DNA of 64,000 nt from Blepharisma japonicum (Eukaryota; Ciliophora; Heterotrichea; Heterotrichida; Blepharismidae): the NCBI GenBank assembly GCA_949751835.1, contig CATKHK010000131.1:1-64000 (forward strand), given 5' to 3'. The notes under the pieces were generated by a model. The model did no database searches, was not told where the DNA came from, and saw only the letters and a list, made by a program, of their open reading frames with translations. The position numbers and the translations under genes were made by a program. Positions 25,801 to 36,505 of the stretch are shown one piece after another. The number at the start of each line of letters is the position of its first letter. The first letter of the stretch is position 1.

Positions 25801-27032
25801 TTATTCTTGTAAGAGCGACGAGAAAATCTGCTTTTAGACCAAGATCTCATTTATCGATTTATATAAAAATATTTTTGAATTATATTCAAATGGTAATTTT
25901 AGCATCCACATTTAAACTCAACTGATCTGAAGAAGTTATAGGCCTATTTAAAGTTCAAAACAATGCTGACTATGTCTACCAGCAAATTTATTCATTTCAA
26001 TGCCTCTTCCATAACGAAAAGTCTCAAAGCTTGATTTATTATAGGATACTAATCATCGTAGGGTTAATTCCAGTTCTGATAATTATTATGTCATTTTTAT
26101 TTTGAACTATTGTCAAAATATTGAAAAGATCTTATAAAACATTTTTTGATGATTTCATATCAACTTGTATTATTTTGCTGTTTTTAATCCATCCAAGTAT
26201 AGTGAAAAAAATGTTTTCATCAATGAACTGCTCAGAAATAAACAGCGGGGAGTACTGGATTGAAGAAGATTTAGACATTAGATGTTGGGATTATGAGCAT
26301 ATATTTTATGTGCTGACTGTTTCTTTACCATCTATTATTTTGTGGGGAATCATTTTACCCACAGTTTGTTTAGCACATATGATAAAAAATAGAAAGTCTC
26401 TAAACGAGATAAGCATACGCCTTAGATTTGGATTTCTTTTCAATGGATACAAAGAAGAACACTTTTACTGGGAATTTATCATTTTATACAGTAAAATTAT
26501 TCTTATCTGCTGCTCAGTATTTTTAACGAGAATTTCTATTAAAATTCAGGCCCTTATTGTTGCAATTTTATATTCAATTTATCTCAGACTTCAATATTCC
26601 AATAATCCATACAATGAATACAAATTAAACCAAATGGAGCTGAGGGCAAAGCTTGTCTGTGTAGTTACCATCTATTGTGGACTTTATTATTTAATGGGAT
26701 CATTAAGTACCCTGGCAAATATTTTTTTCTTTATATTGATTGTTATAGCAAATATTTATTTTCTAGTTTATTGGGCATATTATTTAATCAAATCGCTTTG
26801 CTCTGCGATATTTAAGAAAGTAAACTATTTAAGAAGTAGAAGAAAAGATAGAAGTGAGTCTGCACTGAGAAGCTTAAGAAGTGTTTTTGAAGAGTCAAAA
26901 TTAGAATCAAGGAGTGTTAATCTGTCAATTGCCTCAAATGACAATTTAATAAATGAAAGTCAAGCTCCAGTTGATACTGCTAAAAACAATAAAGAAAATT
27001 TTGAGGAAAGCTCTAAAATTATCAATGCCTAA
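19860..27032 (+). CDS. B4: type-B giant LNR/beta-helix/multi-TM surface protein (2,380 aa)
   Basis: Complete gene, near-twin of B6 with identical genomic length (7,173 bp). ATG 19860 begins a signal peptide (MVFWLGLFLGQAFG). It has two 15-nt introns (19944-19958 phase 0; 20194-20208 phase 1). The second holds an in-frame TAA, so the gene is open only if it is removed. LNR-like modules cover residues 19-370. GSVPSGDGRRVSPFETIEFA near 435 leads into the beta-helix (to about 1,700). The 'IASGQNYKNQLCVALVDN' module and ephrin-receptor-like domain (GFYSLNPNLISCLACPEIAE) end near 1951. About nine TMs lie at 1954-2309, and the tail contains SIASNDNLINESQAPVD. Stop TAA 27030-27032. The GYWRDN Trp is TGA here but TGG in B6. 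Confidence 0.93.
19944..19958 (+). other. First 15-nt intron of B4
   Basis: The sequence is gtaatttctaactag: GT-AG, A at position 10, phase 0, with a TAG in frame if retained. It is at the position shared by all family heads. Confidence 0.92.
20194..20208 (+). other. Second 15-nt intron of B4
   Basis: The sequence is gtaaataatatttag: GT-AG, A at position 10, phase 1 inside a Cys codon (t|gc). Removal joins CAPSC to YKSQLGG, which keeps the LNR cysteine and deletes an in-frame TAA. The same 15-mer lies in B6. Confidence 0.85.
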
Positions 27033-27594
27033 AGAAATTATTTGCTTAAGATAATAATTTTAAGCTTTAGCTAGATATATGAAATATAGGACCTTAATAT
27101 CAGGTAAACAATATCCATTTTGATACTTTATTTTAAATTATTTTTCAATTTTCTAAATCAGCTATTTAAAAAGTTGAAAACTATCTGTTTTATTTCTTTT
27201 TTAATTACTAAAACCATACAGAAGTTATTTTAAAATAATAAATGAGCCTTGATTTATGCGCTAAAACATTAATCTTATTTAATCTATTTATAAAAATTTA
27301 AAATACAATCTAATTTCTTTTAAATTAAATTTATACTAATGGATAACTTAATACTCTAATTGAAATTTTTTAGTTTATTAAATAAACTCTCAATCATCAT
27401 AATTGATAAAATTTAATTGCTAAATTCAAGGATATTTTAAAAATTTTTTTTGCTATCAAGAGACATTACAAATCTCTTGAAATGATATAAAATTCTTTAA
27501 TCTGGGTTGCAGGGATATTTGAAATGTTTATATTATTAGGAACTATTGTATAAATCTATATATAAGAAAATGATTAAACTATTTGTAATTATAA
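27033..27594. other. B4-psi2 intergenic region (about 560 bp)
   Basis: AT-rich and gene-free. Much of it aligns with 43679-44217 after B6, for example the stretches near 'atttatgcgctaaa' and 'ttatttaatctatttataaa', so it is duplicated flank. No terminator or promoter motif recognised. Confidence 0.5.
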
Positions 27595-28085
27595 ATGAAA
27601 TACTAATAATTTCCTTTACTCTACTGTTAACTAAGGATAAAGTCCTTGAATGCCACTTATCTGCTTGCCCAGATATTAGGATAAATTTAATTTAGAAGTA
27701 AATCAAAAATGTGATCATAGCTGTATGACTTCGTACTGCAATTTTGATATAAAGCTGGGTACTGATGGAAAAATTAATGAAGAAAATTTAGATTGCTATG
27801 AAACTTGCATTAATTTCGACGGTTGCGACCCAGAAAAACTTGGAAATGGGATATGTGACAATTTTTGTAATACACAAAACTGCAGATTTAACTGAGGAAA
27901 TTGCACTTGCACTCCTGTCTGTTTATACTTAATACTAGGAGATGGTAATTGTGATGAGACTTGTGATAATTGAAACTGTGTTCTTGATAATCACGATTGT
28001 GGGCTTTGTACAGATTGATGCTTTCATATTATGCTCGGGAACGGAGTTTGCGACTCAGAATGCAATAATGAAGATTGTTTATATC
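27595..28085 (+). pseudogene. psi2: truncated type-A head, counterpart of the A7 5' end
   Basis: It aligns with the first 490 bp of A7 (44218-44709). A 1-nt loss in the signal-peptide codons brings TAA right after MKY. The intron donor GT has become AT (27681-27695), and another 1-nt loss follows the intron. LNR modules remain readable (GNGICDNFCNTQNCRFNWGNC; GDGNCDETCDNWNC). Homology stops near 28083, some 60 bp before the start of A5. It is the broken partner of A7 in the duplicated segment. Confidence 0.88.
27681..27695 (+). other. Dead 15-nt intron of psi2 (GT to AT)
   Basis: The sequence ataaatttaatttag aligns with gtaactttaatttag of A7. The donor dinucleotide is lost while the length, the A at position 10 and the acceptor remain. 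Confidence 0.8.
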
Positions 28086-28142
28086 TCGAAATTCATAATT
28101 TATAAAAAATAACCCAAAAAAAATTTCTCAAATTCTAATAAT

Positions 28143-31100
28143 ATGAATTACTTAGTGATTCTTAGCATTTTATGGTCAGCAAAAAGCATAGATCTAACCT
28201 GCCCTTTATCAGTTTGCCCAGATATCAAGGTAATTTTAAAATAGAAAGGTGATCATAGATGCAACCCTGAATGCATGACATCCTACTGCAATTACGATAC
28301 AAATTTCCAGCTTAATGGATCACTACTAAAAGAAAGCTCTGATTGCTACGAGAATTGTGTAAGCCTTGATGGCTGTGATCCTCAAAATCTAGGAAATGGT
28401 GTCTGTGATAGCTCTTGCAATACTGAAAACTGTGGATTTGATTGAGGCGATTGCACTTGCTCTCCAGGATGCTTGGACTCAATGCTTGGTAATGGAAATT
28501 GTGACGAAGCATGTGATAATTGAGACTGCGATCTTGATAACCACGACTGTGGCCATTGCGCAGATGGATGCTTTCCAACTATGCTTGCAAATGGAATCTG
28601 CGACCCTGAATGCAATAATGAAGAATGTTTATATGATTATCAAGATTGCCGATGCTCAGATAATTGTTTATGGACTGATTATGGATCATGCAAGCCAGAG
28701 TGCATGGTAGCAAGTTGCAATTTCGATAAAGTAGATCTATATCCAAATAATTGATGCCTTAATAATTCTTTGGCGATTTTCTCTTCTTATCAGCAGATCA
28801 TCCGTGACAATTTTTCATATGTTGTGCATTTGGAAGATTGTTATGCTGCTTCTAATTATACATGCTCGTTAGAAAAGGCATTAGACTTTTTAAATTGCTA
28901 TGAAGAGTGCAATATCCTGGAATGCAATTACGCAAATGGTAACTGTAATCAGGAAACGAATTATTATTCTTTTTGTCAACGTTCTTATCAATCTTATAAT
29001 GGATGCTTATCTTGCCGTTACTATATTAATTATTTACGGATTTTATGAAATAAAAATTGCTATCAATCATATGATGTTAACAACAATATTAAAACATTTC
29101 CAGATGGATATCCAGTTTCAATACCTATAATTGATACTTCATCATCAAAAAATCCTCATGTTTACTTTGTAAAATCAGAGGGTGACCCTAGCTCATATAT
29201 TGGAAATGGAACATATTTTTACCCTTATGCAAGTATTTCGTATTGCCTTTCGATGATAATCCATGATTATTCAGTTATTTACATTTTAGGAGGAGATTAT
29301 AAAATAGCTCCACATTACACTCCTAATAAAAATAACAGATATGTAGAATACGCTATTCCATGAAAAGCTTTTAAAAATTTCTCTGGAAAAATTATAAAAA
29401 TTAGTCCTTGAAACAGCACTTCAACAACTATAAGAAGAGAAGAAATTAATTCTCCAGACACCTTTGAGTTCTATATACAGAAAGCCAAACTCTTCGAGAT
29501 AAATAACATCATTTTTGACTGGGAGGATACAATGCCAGATTGCTCAAGTGGCGAATATTGTGATTATTGCCCAGTTGTTGTCTATGATTCAGTATCAGAT
29601 GCCTATTACAACGATAGAGGCGAAATCATAGACAAATTCTTACCCTTATCCTGATGCTCCAGATATAATAGTGCTTTATTTTTCCTGTTAGTATCAAGCA
29701 ACTTAGTTCTTACTAATGTAACTTTTACTAATTTCCGGATTGATTTTTCTTCAATTATATGCACAATGAATGGAAGTAACATAACTTTAAATAATGTCAC
29801 TTTTGACAATATAAAAGTTTATGATCAAGACGGTTCAGCAATAATAGCAACAGATGTATGTGGTAGTGAACTAGACCCATACGAAGAAAAAATCAATCAA
29901 AATATCTATGGAAATCTGAAATTTGAGAATGGATCTGTTAGTAGAATCAATAATGGATATGAAATAAAGGATGAAATCAATTTAAAAGGGTTTTTAAACA
30001 TTGCAAATATATCTACTATTGTTTTTAGGAATGTTGAATTTCAAAATAATGTGGTTTTTAAAAACTCATTGGCTGGAACCAGTGAAGCCTCACTTTTCTC
30101 TTTGAAAAATTTTCAATCACTTTTAATTGATTCTTGCTCTTTTTCATATAACTATTGCGATTTAGGTCTAATAAATATAGAACAGGACAACAATAATTTT
30201 ACTATTGAAACAAATGATAGAGGAGAGATAATTTACTCAACATTGAGCCATATTCATATTTATATTTCGAATTTTATATCAAATTTTGGAAAAGCTGCTG
30301 GAATTCTATATGCAAATTATAAGGATGAAACCCAAAATTTCCTGATCGAAAATTCATTATTCATTCTAAATGGCGTTGAAGCTGGCACTTTGATCCACAT
30401 TGAAAGTAGTTATGCCAATCAAAATTATTTACAGGATAGAGTTATAAGCCTGACTACTTCAAATGAAAATCCTACTGAAGGAAAATACTTAGCGAAATGA
30501 ATGAAAATTCTTAACTCAAGATTTAATGAAAATCATTCAGGTGGGAATGGGATAATTGACGTGTCTAAAATGATTAATATTGACTTAGAAAACATTGAAA
30601 TTAGCAATAACGGAGCCACTTCCTCTGCAGCTATGAATGTCAATTCAATAATTATAAAATATTTTATTGAAAATCCTGATTTATATATTAGACTAAACAT
30701 AGTGGATCCTCCTGATTTAAATCTTCAGAATTTATCATTCATTTCTGATTCTATCAATGCTAATCTATTGTCTGTGAACGTCAAAAATAATTACTCTAAA
30801 AATTCTTCTCCTGCGATCCTTATATCAAATACAATAAACATAACAATAAAGTCGTCTAATTTTGAATATAATAGTGGATCAAGAAGTAATGGAATTTGCT
30901 TAATATTAGATGCAAATTCTTTAGTAACAATAAAAGATTCCGAATTCAATTCAAACACAAATCATGAATCTGAAAGCTTGGGAGCTATAAGCAGTCTTTC
31001 CAGCTTATTTCTGCAAAATTGTTCATTTTACAATAATTCTGGAGATTTAGGAGGTGCATTATATTTTGCAGGGCAAAGTCTTTATATAAATTCTTCTAAT

Positions 31101-34100
31101 TTTGATTCAAATAGATCACCAAATTTAAATGGAGGTGCTATTTATTTTTCAATTTCGACTACCAGTAATATGACACAGCAATTTTATATTTATCACACCA
31201 TTTTTGAAAATAATTTTGGAGGTGTTAATGGTGGAGGAATTTTTATTCAAAGAAATTCTGCTTTAAAGTACATATTATCACTAACTATTTTAAGCACTTA
31301 TTTCTACAATAATCAAGCTTTAGAAGGCTCATGCATTTATATTGATAGCAACACTTTTATATCTGTAGATTCTTCGATCAGTAACTGTGACTTTCAAGAA
31401 AATAGGGCATGATTTTCAGGCACAATTTCAGTTCATTATATAAGTGGACTGCTTTTTTTGACCCAATGCTCATTTATAAATAATTCTGGCGCTTATAGCT
31501 CTGTATTTAATATTGCGATAGGAGAGAATACTGAAATATCAACCTCAAAAATGATTTTTAATTCCTGCACTTTTCAATTTAATTCAGGAATTGCAACAAT
31601 ATCTCTAGATAATCCAAATATAAATTCTACATTGAAAATAAATGATTGCTTATATGAATACAATAAAGGGACAATATTTACACTGGATAACGATTATGTC
31701 CTTGATAATGGCTCAAGATACAGGCATAATTCCTCACCTAATTCTGGAGCAGCACTCAATTTGAAAAATTCAGCAGTTTTTCAATCAGAAAAAGCAACAT
31801 TTCACAACTGCAGCAGTGGAATTGATGGAGGAGTAGCTTCAATTAGTTTGAAGTCTCGCTTTTATTGTTTTTCATGTGCTTTTATTCAAAATGTAGCAGA
31901 ATCCTCAGGAGGTGCTATATATGCAGACACAGATGCTCAATTTCATCTTTATAGTTCTATATTCAACAAAAACACATGCAAAAATAGAGGCTCGGCAATA
32001 TTCATGGCAACTAGTTCAGTTGGCTCCTCAATATACAATACAGAGATAAGTGAAAACTATGCAAATAATGAAGGAACAATAACTCTTTTATCATCACTTA
32101 TTTCGATTGTTTCCTCAAAAATGTCAAATAACTCTGCCAGTGGAAAAAGCCCAGGCATTTTCCTAGAGGACTCTGATGCTACAATAATAAATAGCACTTT
32201 TTCTAACCAAAAAGGAGATCAAGGATGTTTTATCCTATTGAGTATGAGCCATATGAAGGTGGTCAATTCAAATTTTCATGATGGCCTCTCAAATAGTTCA
32301 GGAATTGCTATACATGCGACATCTAGTACTGTCAACCTTGTCTCAACGTCATTTGAAAATCTTTTTGCAGTTGACAGTGGAGGAATGATTTATCTATATG
32401 ATAGTAGCACAATGTATTGTGAGAATTCAGTCTTCATTAGTTCAAATAAGTCAATTGATACGTCTTCTAGCTCTCTTTTTATTTCAAATTCATCTTTTAA
32501 AAACTATAGTAATAGTGCTATCTCAGGGACACAAATATTCAGTCTATCAATATATAGTTCAGAGTTTTTGGATGGTTATGGCATTAATGGAGGCGCTTTA
32601 TACTGCTGGGAATGCAGTGACATTTCAATTAGCTCATCTATTTTCTTAAACAATTTTGCCGAAAATGGTGGAGCTATTTATATTTTAAATGAAGCAGATT
32701 TTTCTGAGTATTCTCAATGCGATATCACTTTCTCTACATTTATATCAAATGCAGCTTATAATGGTGGTGCAATTTGGACTAGCAGCATAAATCTGAATAT
32801 TTCTTCTTCAAGTTTCTATGAAAACTATGCTGAATCTCGACTGACTGTAACCTTTCAAGAAATACTAGATGGAATTGGAGGAGCTATAAAAATTGCTTGC
32901 AAAAATTCTGATAGTTGCTATTTTAATATTTCGTCAAACAATTTTAGCAATAATTGAGCAACTTATAATGGTGGATCGATAAGCTGAGATGACTTTAAGC
33001 CAGAGTTTAAAAATAATACTTTTTCGAATAATTCAGCAGAATATGGAAATGATATTGCTTCTTTTCCTGTGATGATTCTTTTTATTAATAATACCAGCAA
33101 TCGAGTTCTTGCAGATGATTTAGAAGGTAGCATGATTCTAACTCTAGATAATATTGCTTCAGGTCAGAAAAATAATCCACCTTTGACCTTTGCTTTAGTT
33201 GATGATCTTCATCAGATAATCACAACAGATATAACAAGCCAAGCTCAATTAAAAAGTCTTAGTAATGACACAATTATATCTGGGACCTCAACTGTGTATT
33301 CTGTTAATGGGATTTATCACTTTGATGACTATGCAATTTCGGCAAAGCCTGGATCCCTGATTCAAATTTATATTGAATCATCAGCAATAGATAAATCAAA
33401 AAGCAGTGCAATAGAGCAAGTGATTCAAATGCCAAGCCAATTCCTTATCAATGTTAAAATGAGACTATGCATAATTGGAGAGGCCACTGTTGGTCTTGAA
33501 TGTGAAAGCTGCCTTGAAAATTATTATAATATTGATGCCAGAGATTCTAAATGCTTAGATTGCCCTTCCTCTGCGATTTGCTACGGAAATTATACGATAG
33601 TTCCAAAATCTGGTTATTGGAGAGATAATAAATTTACCGACCGTTTTTGGAAATGCCTTTACCCACCTGCCTGCTTAGGATCTAAGGATATTAAAAATAT
33701 TTCTTTTACAGGAGTCTGCGAAGAAGGATATGAAAATAATTTGTGCCATTCCTGCAAGGAAGGATACTCAAGATTGTATAAAAACGAGTGTCAAAAATGC
33801 CCTGATATTGTCACTAATGTTTTAAGACTTCTTGGATTTTTTGCTCTATTAGTCTTTATGGCAATAGTTATAATAAAAACTTCTCGGAAATCTGCTTTTG
33901 AGCCAGCCTCTTCTTTATCAATTTATATAAAAATCTTTTGAAATTATTTGCAGATTATGATTATAATAGCTACTTTTAACTTGAATTGGCCCCATGAAGC
34001 AGTTCAGTATTTTTACATCCAGACATGCATAGATTATATCGGAGCACAATTATTTTCTATTGACTGCTTTTTGCAGTCCTCATATTCGAAGGACAAAATT

Positions 34101-35135
34101 TATTATTTCAAAATTATGATTACGAGCATGACTCCATTTTCCCTCGCATTTATTTGTTTGCTTTTTTGGATTATTATTTATGCGATCCAAAAGAAAAATC
34201 TAAGAGAATTGAAAAATGATTATATATCATCATTTATAGTTTTGCTATTTTTGATTCATCCAAGTATTATCGATAATATGTTTAGTATTTTTAGTTGCAA
34301 AGAAATAAATAGTGGAGAGTACTGACTTAATGTGGATCTTGGAATCAGATGCTGGGACTATGATCATTTATTTTATGCACTTTTATTCGCATTGCCTACA
34401 ATAAATATTTGGATTATCGCAATTCCAGCACTTTGCTTCATAAAATTAGTAAAAAGTAAAAGTGCACTAGAAGATTCATTAACAAGACTGAGGTTTGGGT
34501 TTCTATTTAATGGGTATAGCTCAAAGTATTATTACTGGGAATTTTTAATTTTATATCATAAGGTAATTCTGATTGTGTGCTCAGTGTTTTTTTCAAATAT
34601 TTCAATAAATATTCAAGCACTCACATTAGCCCTCCTGCTAACTTTATTTCTCCACATCCAAGCTAAAAACAAACCATATTGTGACGATATGCTCAATAAA
34701 ACAGATATATTCTCTAGAGTATCTTCTCTTACAGCAATTATAATTGGTCTTTTCTTTTTGACTGGAGATTTAGATACTGTTGGAAAAAATATTTTACTTC
34801 TAATTTTATTGCTTTCTAACTTGCTATTTATCATCTATATCTCAATCAAGATCCTAATGCAGTTTTATATGTTTAAAATAGCTATTGGTGTATTTAATAG
34901 GATTTTTAATTTGAATAAGGGAAGAAAATATGTAGTTGATGTGGACTGTGAGATCTCAAATAAAATTGATAAAGAATATACACCTATTACTTCTCAAAAT
35001 CAAAAAATTATCAGTACGGGAATATTTTCAGAAGATTCAAATATCGGCCATCTTGCAGAATTTGAGAGAAGTGCTAACATTCCAATTGAAGTAGATCCAC
35101 TTCCCTCAGAGCAAAGCGATTTAGTTAAAGAATAA
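28143..35135 (+). CDS. A5: type-A giant LNR/beta-helix/multi-TM surface protein (2,325 aa)
   Basis: Complete type-A gene with one 15-nt intron (28230-28244). ATG 28143 starts the signal peptide MNYLVILSILWSAKS. LNR-like modules lie at residues 29-271, including SMLGNGNCDEACDNWDC. The beta-helix lead-in (YIGNGTYFYPYASI) is near 350 and beta-helix repeats extend to about 1,635. The 'IASGQKNNPPLTFALVDD' module lies near 1,665. The ephrin-receptor-like Cys domain is at 1768-1885 (YYNIDARDSKCLDCPSSAIC, GYWRDN). About nine TM segments lie at 1886-2245, with YYYWEFLILYHK. The cytosolic tail ends LPSEQSDLVKE, stop TAA 35133-35135. TGA is Trp at many sites, for example 29046-29048, 31410-31412 and 32955-32957. 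No disabling change was seen. It sits about 60 bp after psi2, so its promoter must be very short or lie within psi2. Confidence 0.93.
28230..28244 (+). other. 15-nt intron of A5
   Basis: The sequence is gtaattttaaaatag: GT-AG, A at position 10, phase 0 after CPDIK, with an in-frame TAG if retained. Confidence 0.92.
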
Positions 35136-36379
35136 TATTAATCTTTTAGTTATAATTAAAATCTTTATGAATATCAAAACAGAACCAAATTAAAATAAAA
35201 AAATGGGATATTGAGAGACAATTTAAATATTACTGCTAAAAATTTTGAAAATTTCACCATTTTTGAATGTAGATATCTTGCATAAACATTCAATTCATTC
35301 TGCATATCAATGCATTTAAATAATTAATTAGTTTGTAATTTTTAAAATTATTTAATTTCACCATTAAATTTCCAAAGGCGAGAAGTTTTATTTTTGCACC
35401 TTTAGGCTATTATTTTACTCCTAGCTTGCAGTATTTTGTATATTTTGCAGAGATTTTCTGAGTCACAGTTATTAAAATAAATGCAAATTTCATGGCAGCC
35501 AGATATCTCTTCTATATCTACCCATCAAGCTGATGATTATCATCATAATTAAATATAAACTCATGCAGCCTATGTCATTTATGATCGACTTTCTAAAATA
35601 AAAATTTCTATAATAAAGGGCATGAAGATAAGCTGCATGTGAATTCTTTGCTTTCTGCTGACCGTATCAAAATAGAGATAAAAATCACAAAGGAATCCAA
35701 TTAGTTTATTAATCACTTATATATAATTCAAATAATCTTTAGATATTGATTTATGAAGTCCATATATATAATATATGATAAAATTAAAAGCTTGAAAAAT
35801 AATAAGCATCTTAACCCCATATATTTTTATAAAATTATGCAAGATTAGAGTAATGAATATGAACTACTGCTAAGCGCAGGAAAATCTTTAATAATTTACG
35901 TTTTACTAAAATAAAGCTGTGAATTGATAAATTTGACAAATAAAAATTTAAAAGGTAATCTTATTTTTCTAATTTTTAATATTAAATTCTTGAGCTTAAG
36001 GTTGATAAATTTTATAAATAAATAATGAGGCTATTAGTCTAGTTATTATAAGTTAAATATAAGAAGGTGTTAATTTTAAGGTGAATTATAATTAATGTTT
36101 TATTTAATCTCTCTTATAAACCCCATATTAATAAGCATCTGAACTAATTATAATAATATGAAGCTACACACAGAGGATTTAGGAATGCTCTTGGATATAG
36201 ATCCTATCTTTTGGCCATTAAAGAAATCAAAAGAATAGAGATAATGATTGTTGATATTCACTATGCAGATATGAATTTATGGAATTATTTGATTTCCTAT
36301 TATGACTATGCAGTTTTCAGATTCTAAAAATGAATTTTTATTGTAAGCTTAATTAAAAACAAAGAAACAGAAATTTGCT
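35136..36379. other. A5-B6 gap: gene-free AT-rich region (about 1.2 kb)
   Basis: This is the longest stretch without a family gene. It is AT-rich with stops in all frames. Two things stand out: a weak possible relic of the Cys domain at 35203-35262, and an open stretch of about 56 codons without a start at 36157-36327. I recognise no RNA gene, transposon or regulatory motif. It is the left flank of the second duplicated copy. Confidence 0.5.
35203..35262 (+). pseudogene. Possible tiny relic of the GYWRDN-FWKCP segment
   Basis: The run ggatattgagagacaattt, followed by ttttgaaaatttcacc, resembles the family's gga-tat-tga-aga-gat-aat ... ttt-tga-aaa-tgt-ccc, with small gaps. The length is short, so chance similarity in AT-rich DNA is possible. 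Confidence 0.3.
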
Positions 36380-36505
36380 TGGGGTTTTCTACTCCAGAAT
36401 TTGCGTTTATACATAAATTAAGTTAATGACTAAATATTTACTATCCTGCTGCTCCGTTGGTTTTCGATAATTATAATAAATCATAATTAATTATTTTTAA
36501 TAATT
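36380..36505 (+). promoter_or_regulatory. B6 upstream region, shared with B4
   Basis: About 95 bp from ggggttttctactcc, plus the 25 bp just before the ATG, match the B4 flank. It lacks the extra 80-90 bp seen there. Candidate promoter by position only. Confidence 0.4.

Larger units (their letters stand above)
19645..28083 (+). repeat. Segmental duplication, left copy (B4 plus psi2)
   Basis: About 8.4 kb matching 36380-44709 at an offset of about 16.6 kb. It includes upstream flank (ggggttttctact, later gactaaatatttgctatc), all of B4, the 3' flank and the head of a following type-A gene. The match stops abruptly inside the type-A LNR region, at tgtttatat near 28083. Confidence 0.85.

Noticed and set aside
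28396-28710. Plus-strand open frame in the LNR region of A5, and similar frames near 4056, 11543 and 44567
   Set aside because: A +1 shadow of the LNR repeat frame. The receptor frame there has signal peptide, intron and conserved cysteines.
35136-36505. Transposon or RNA gene in the long gap
   Set aside because: I found no terminal repeats, transposase motifs, cloverleaf or known RNA box; it looks like AT-rich spacer.
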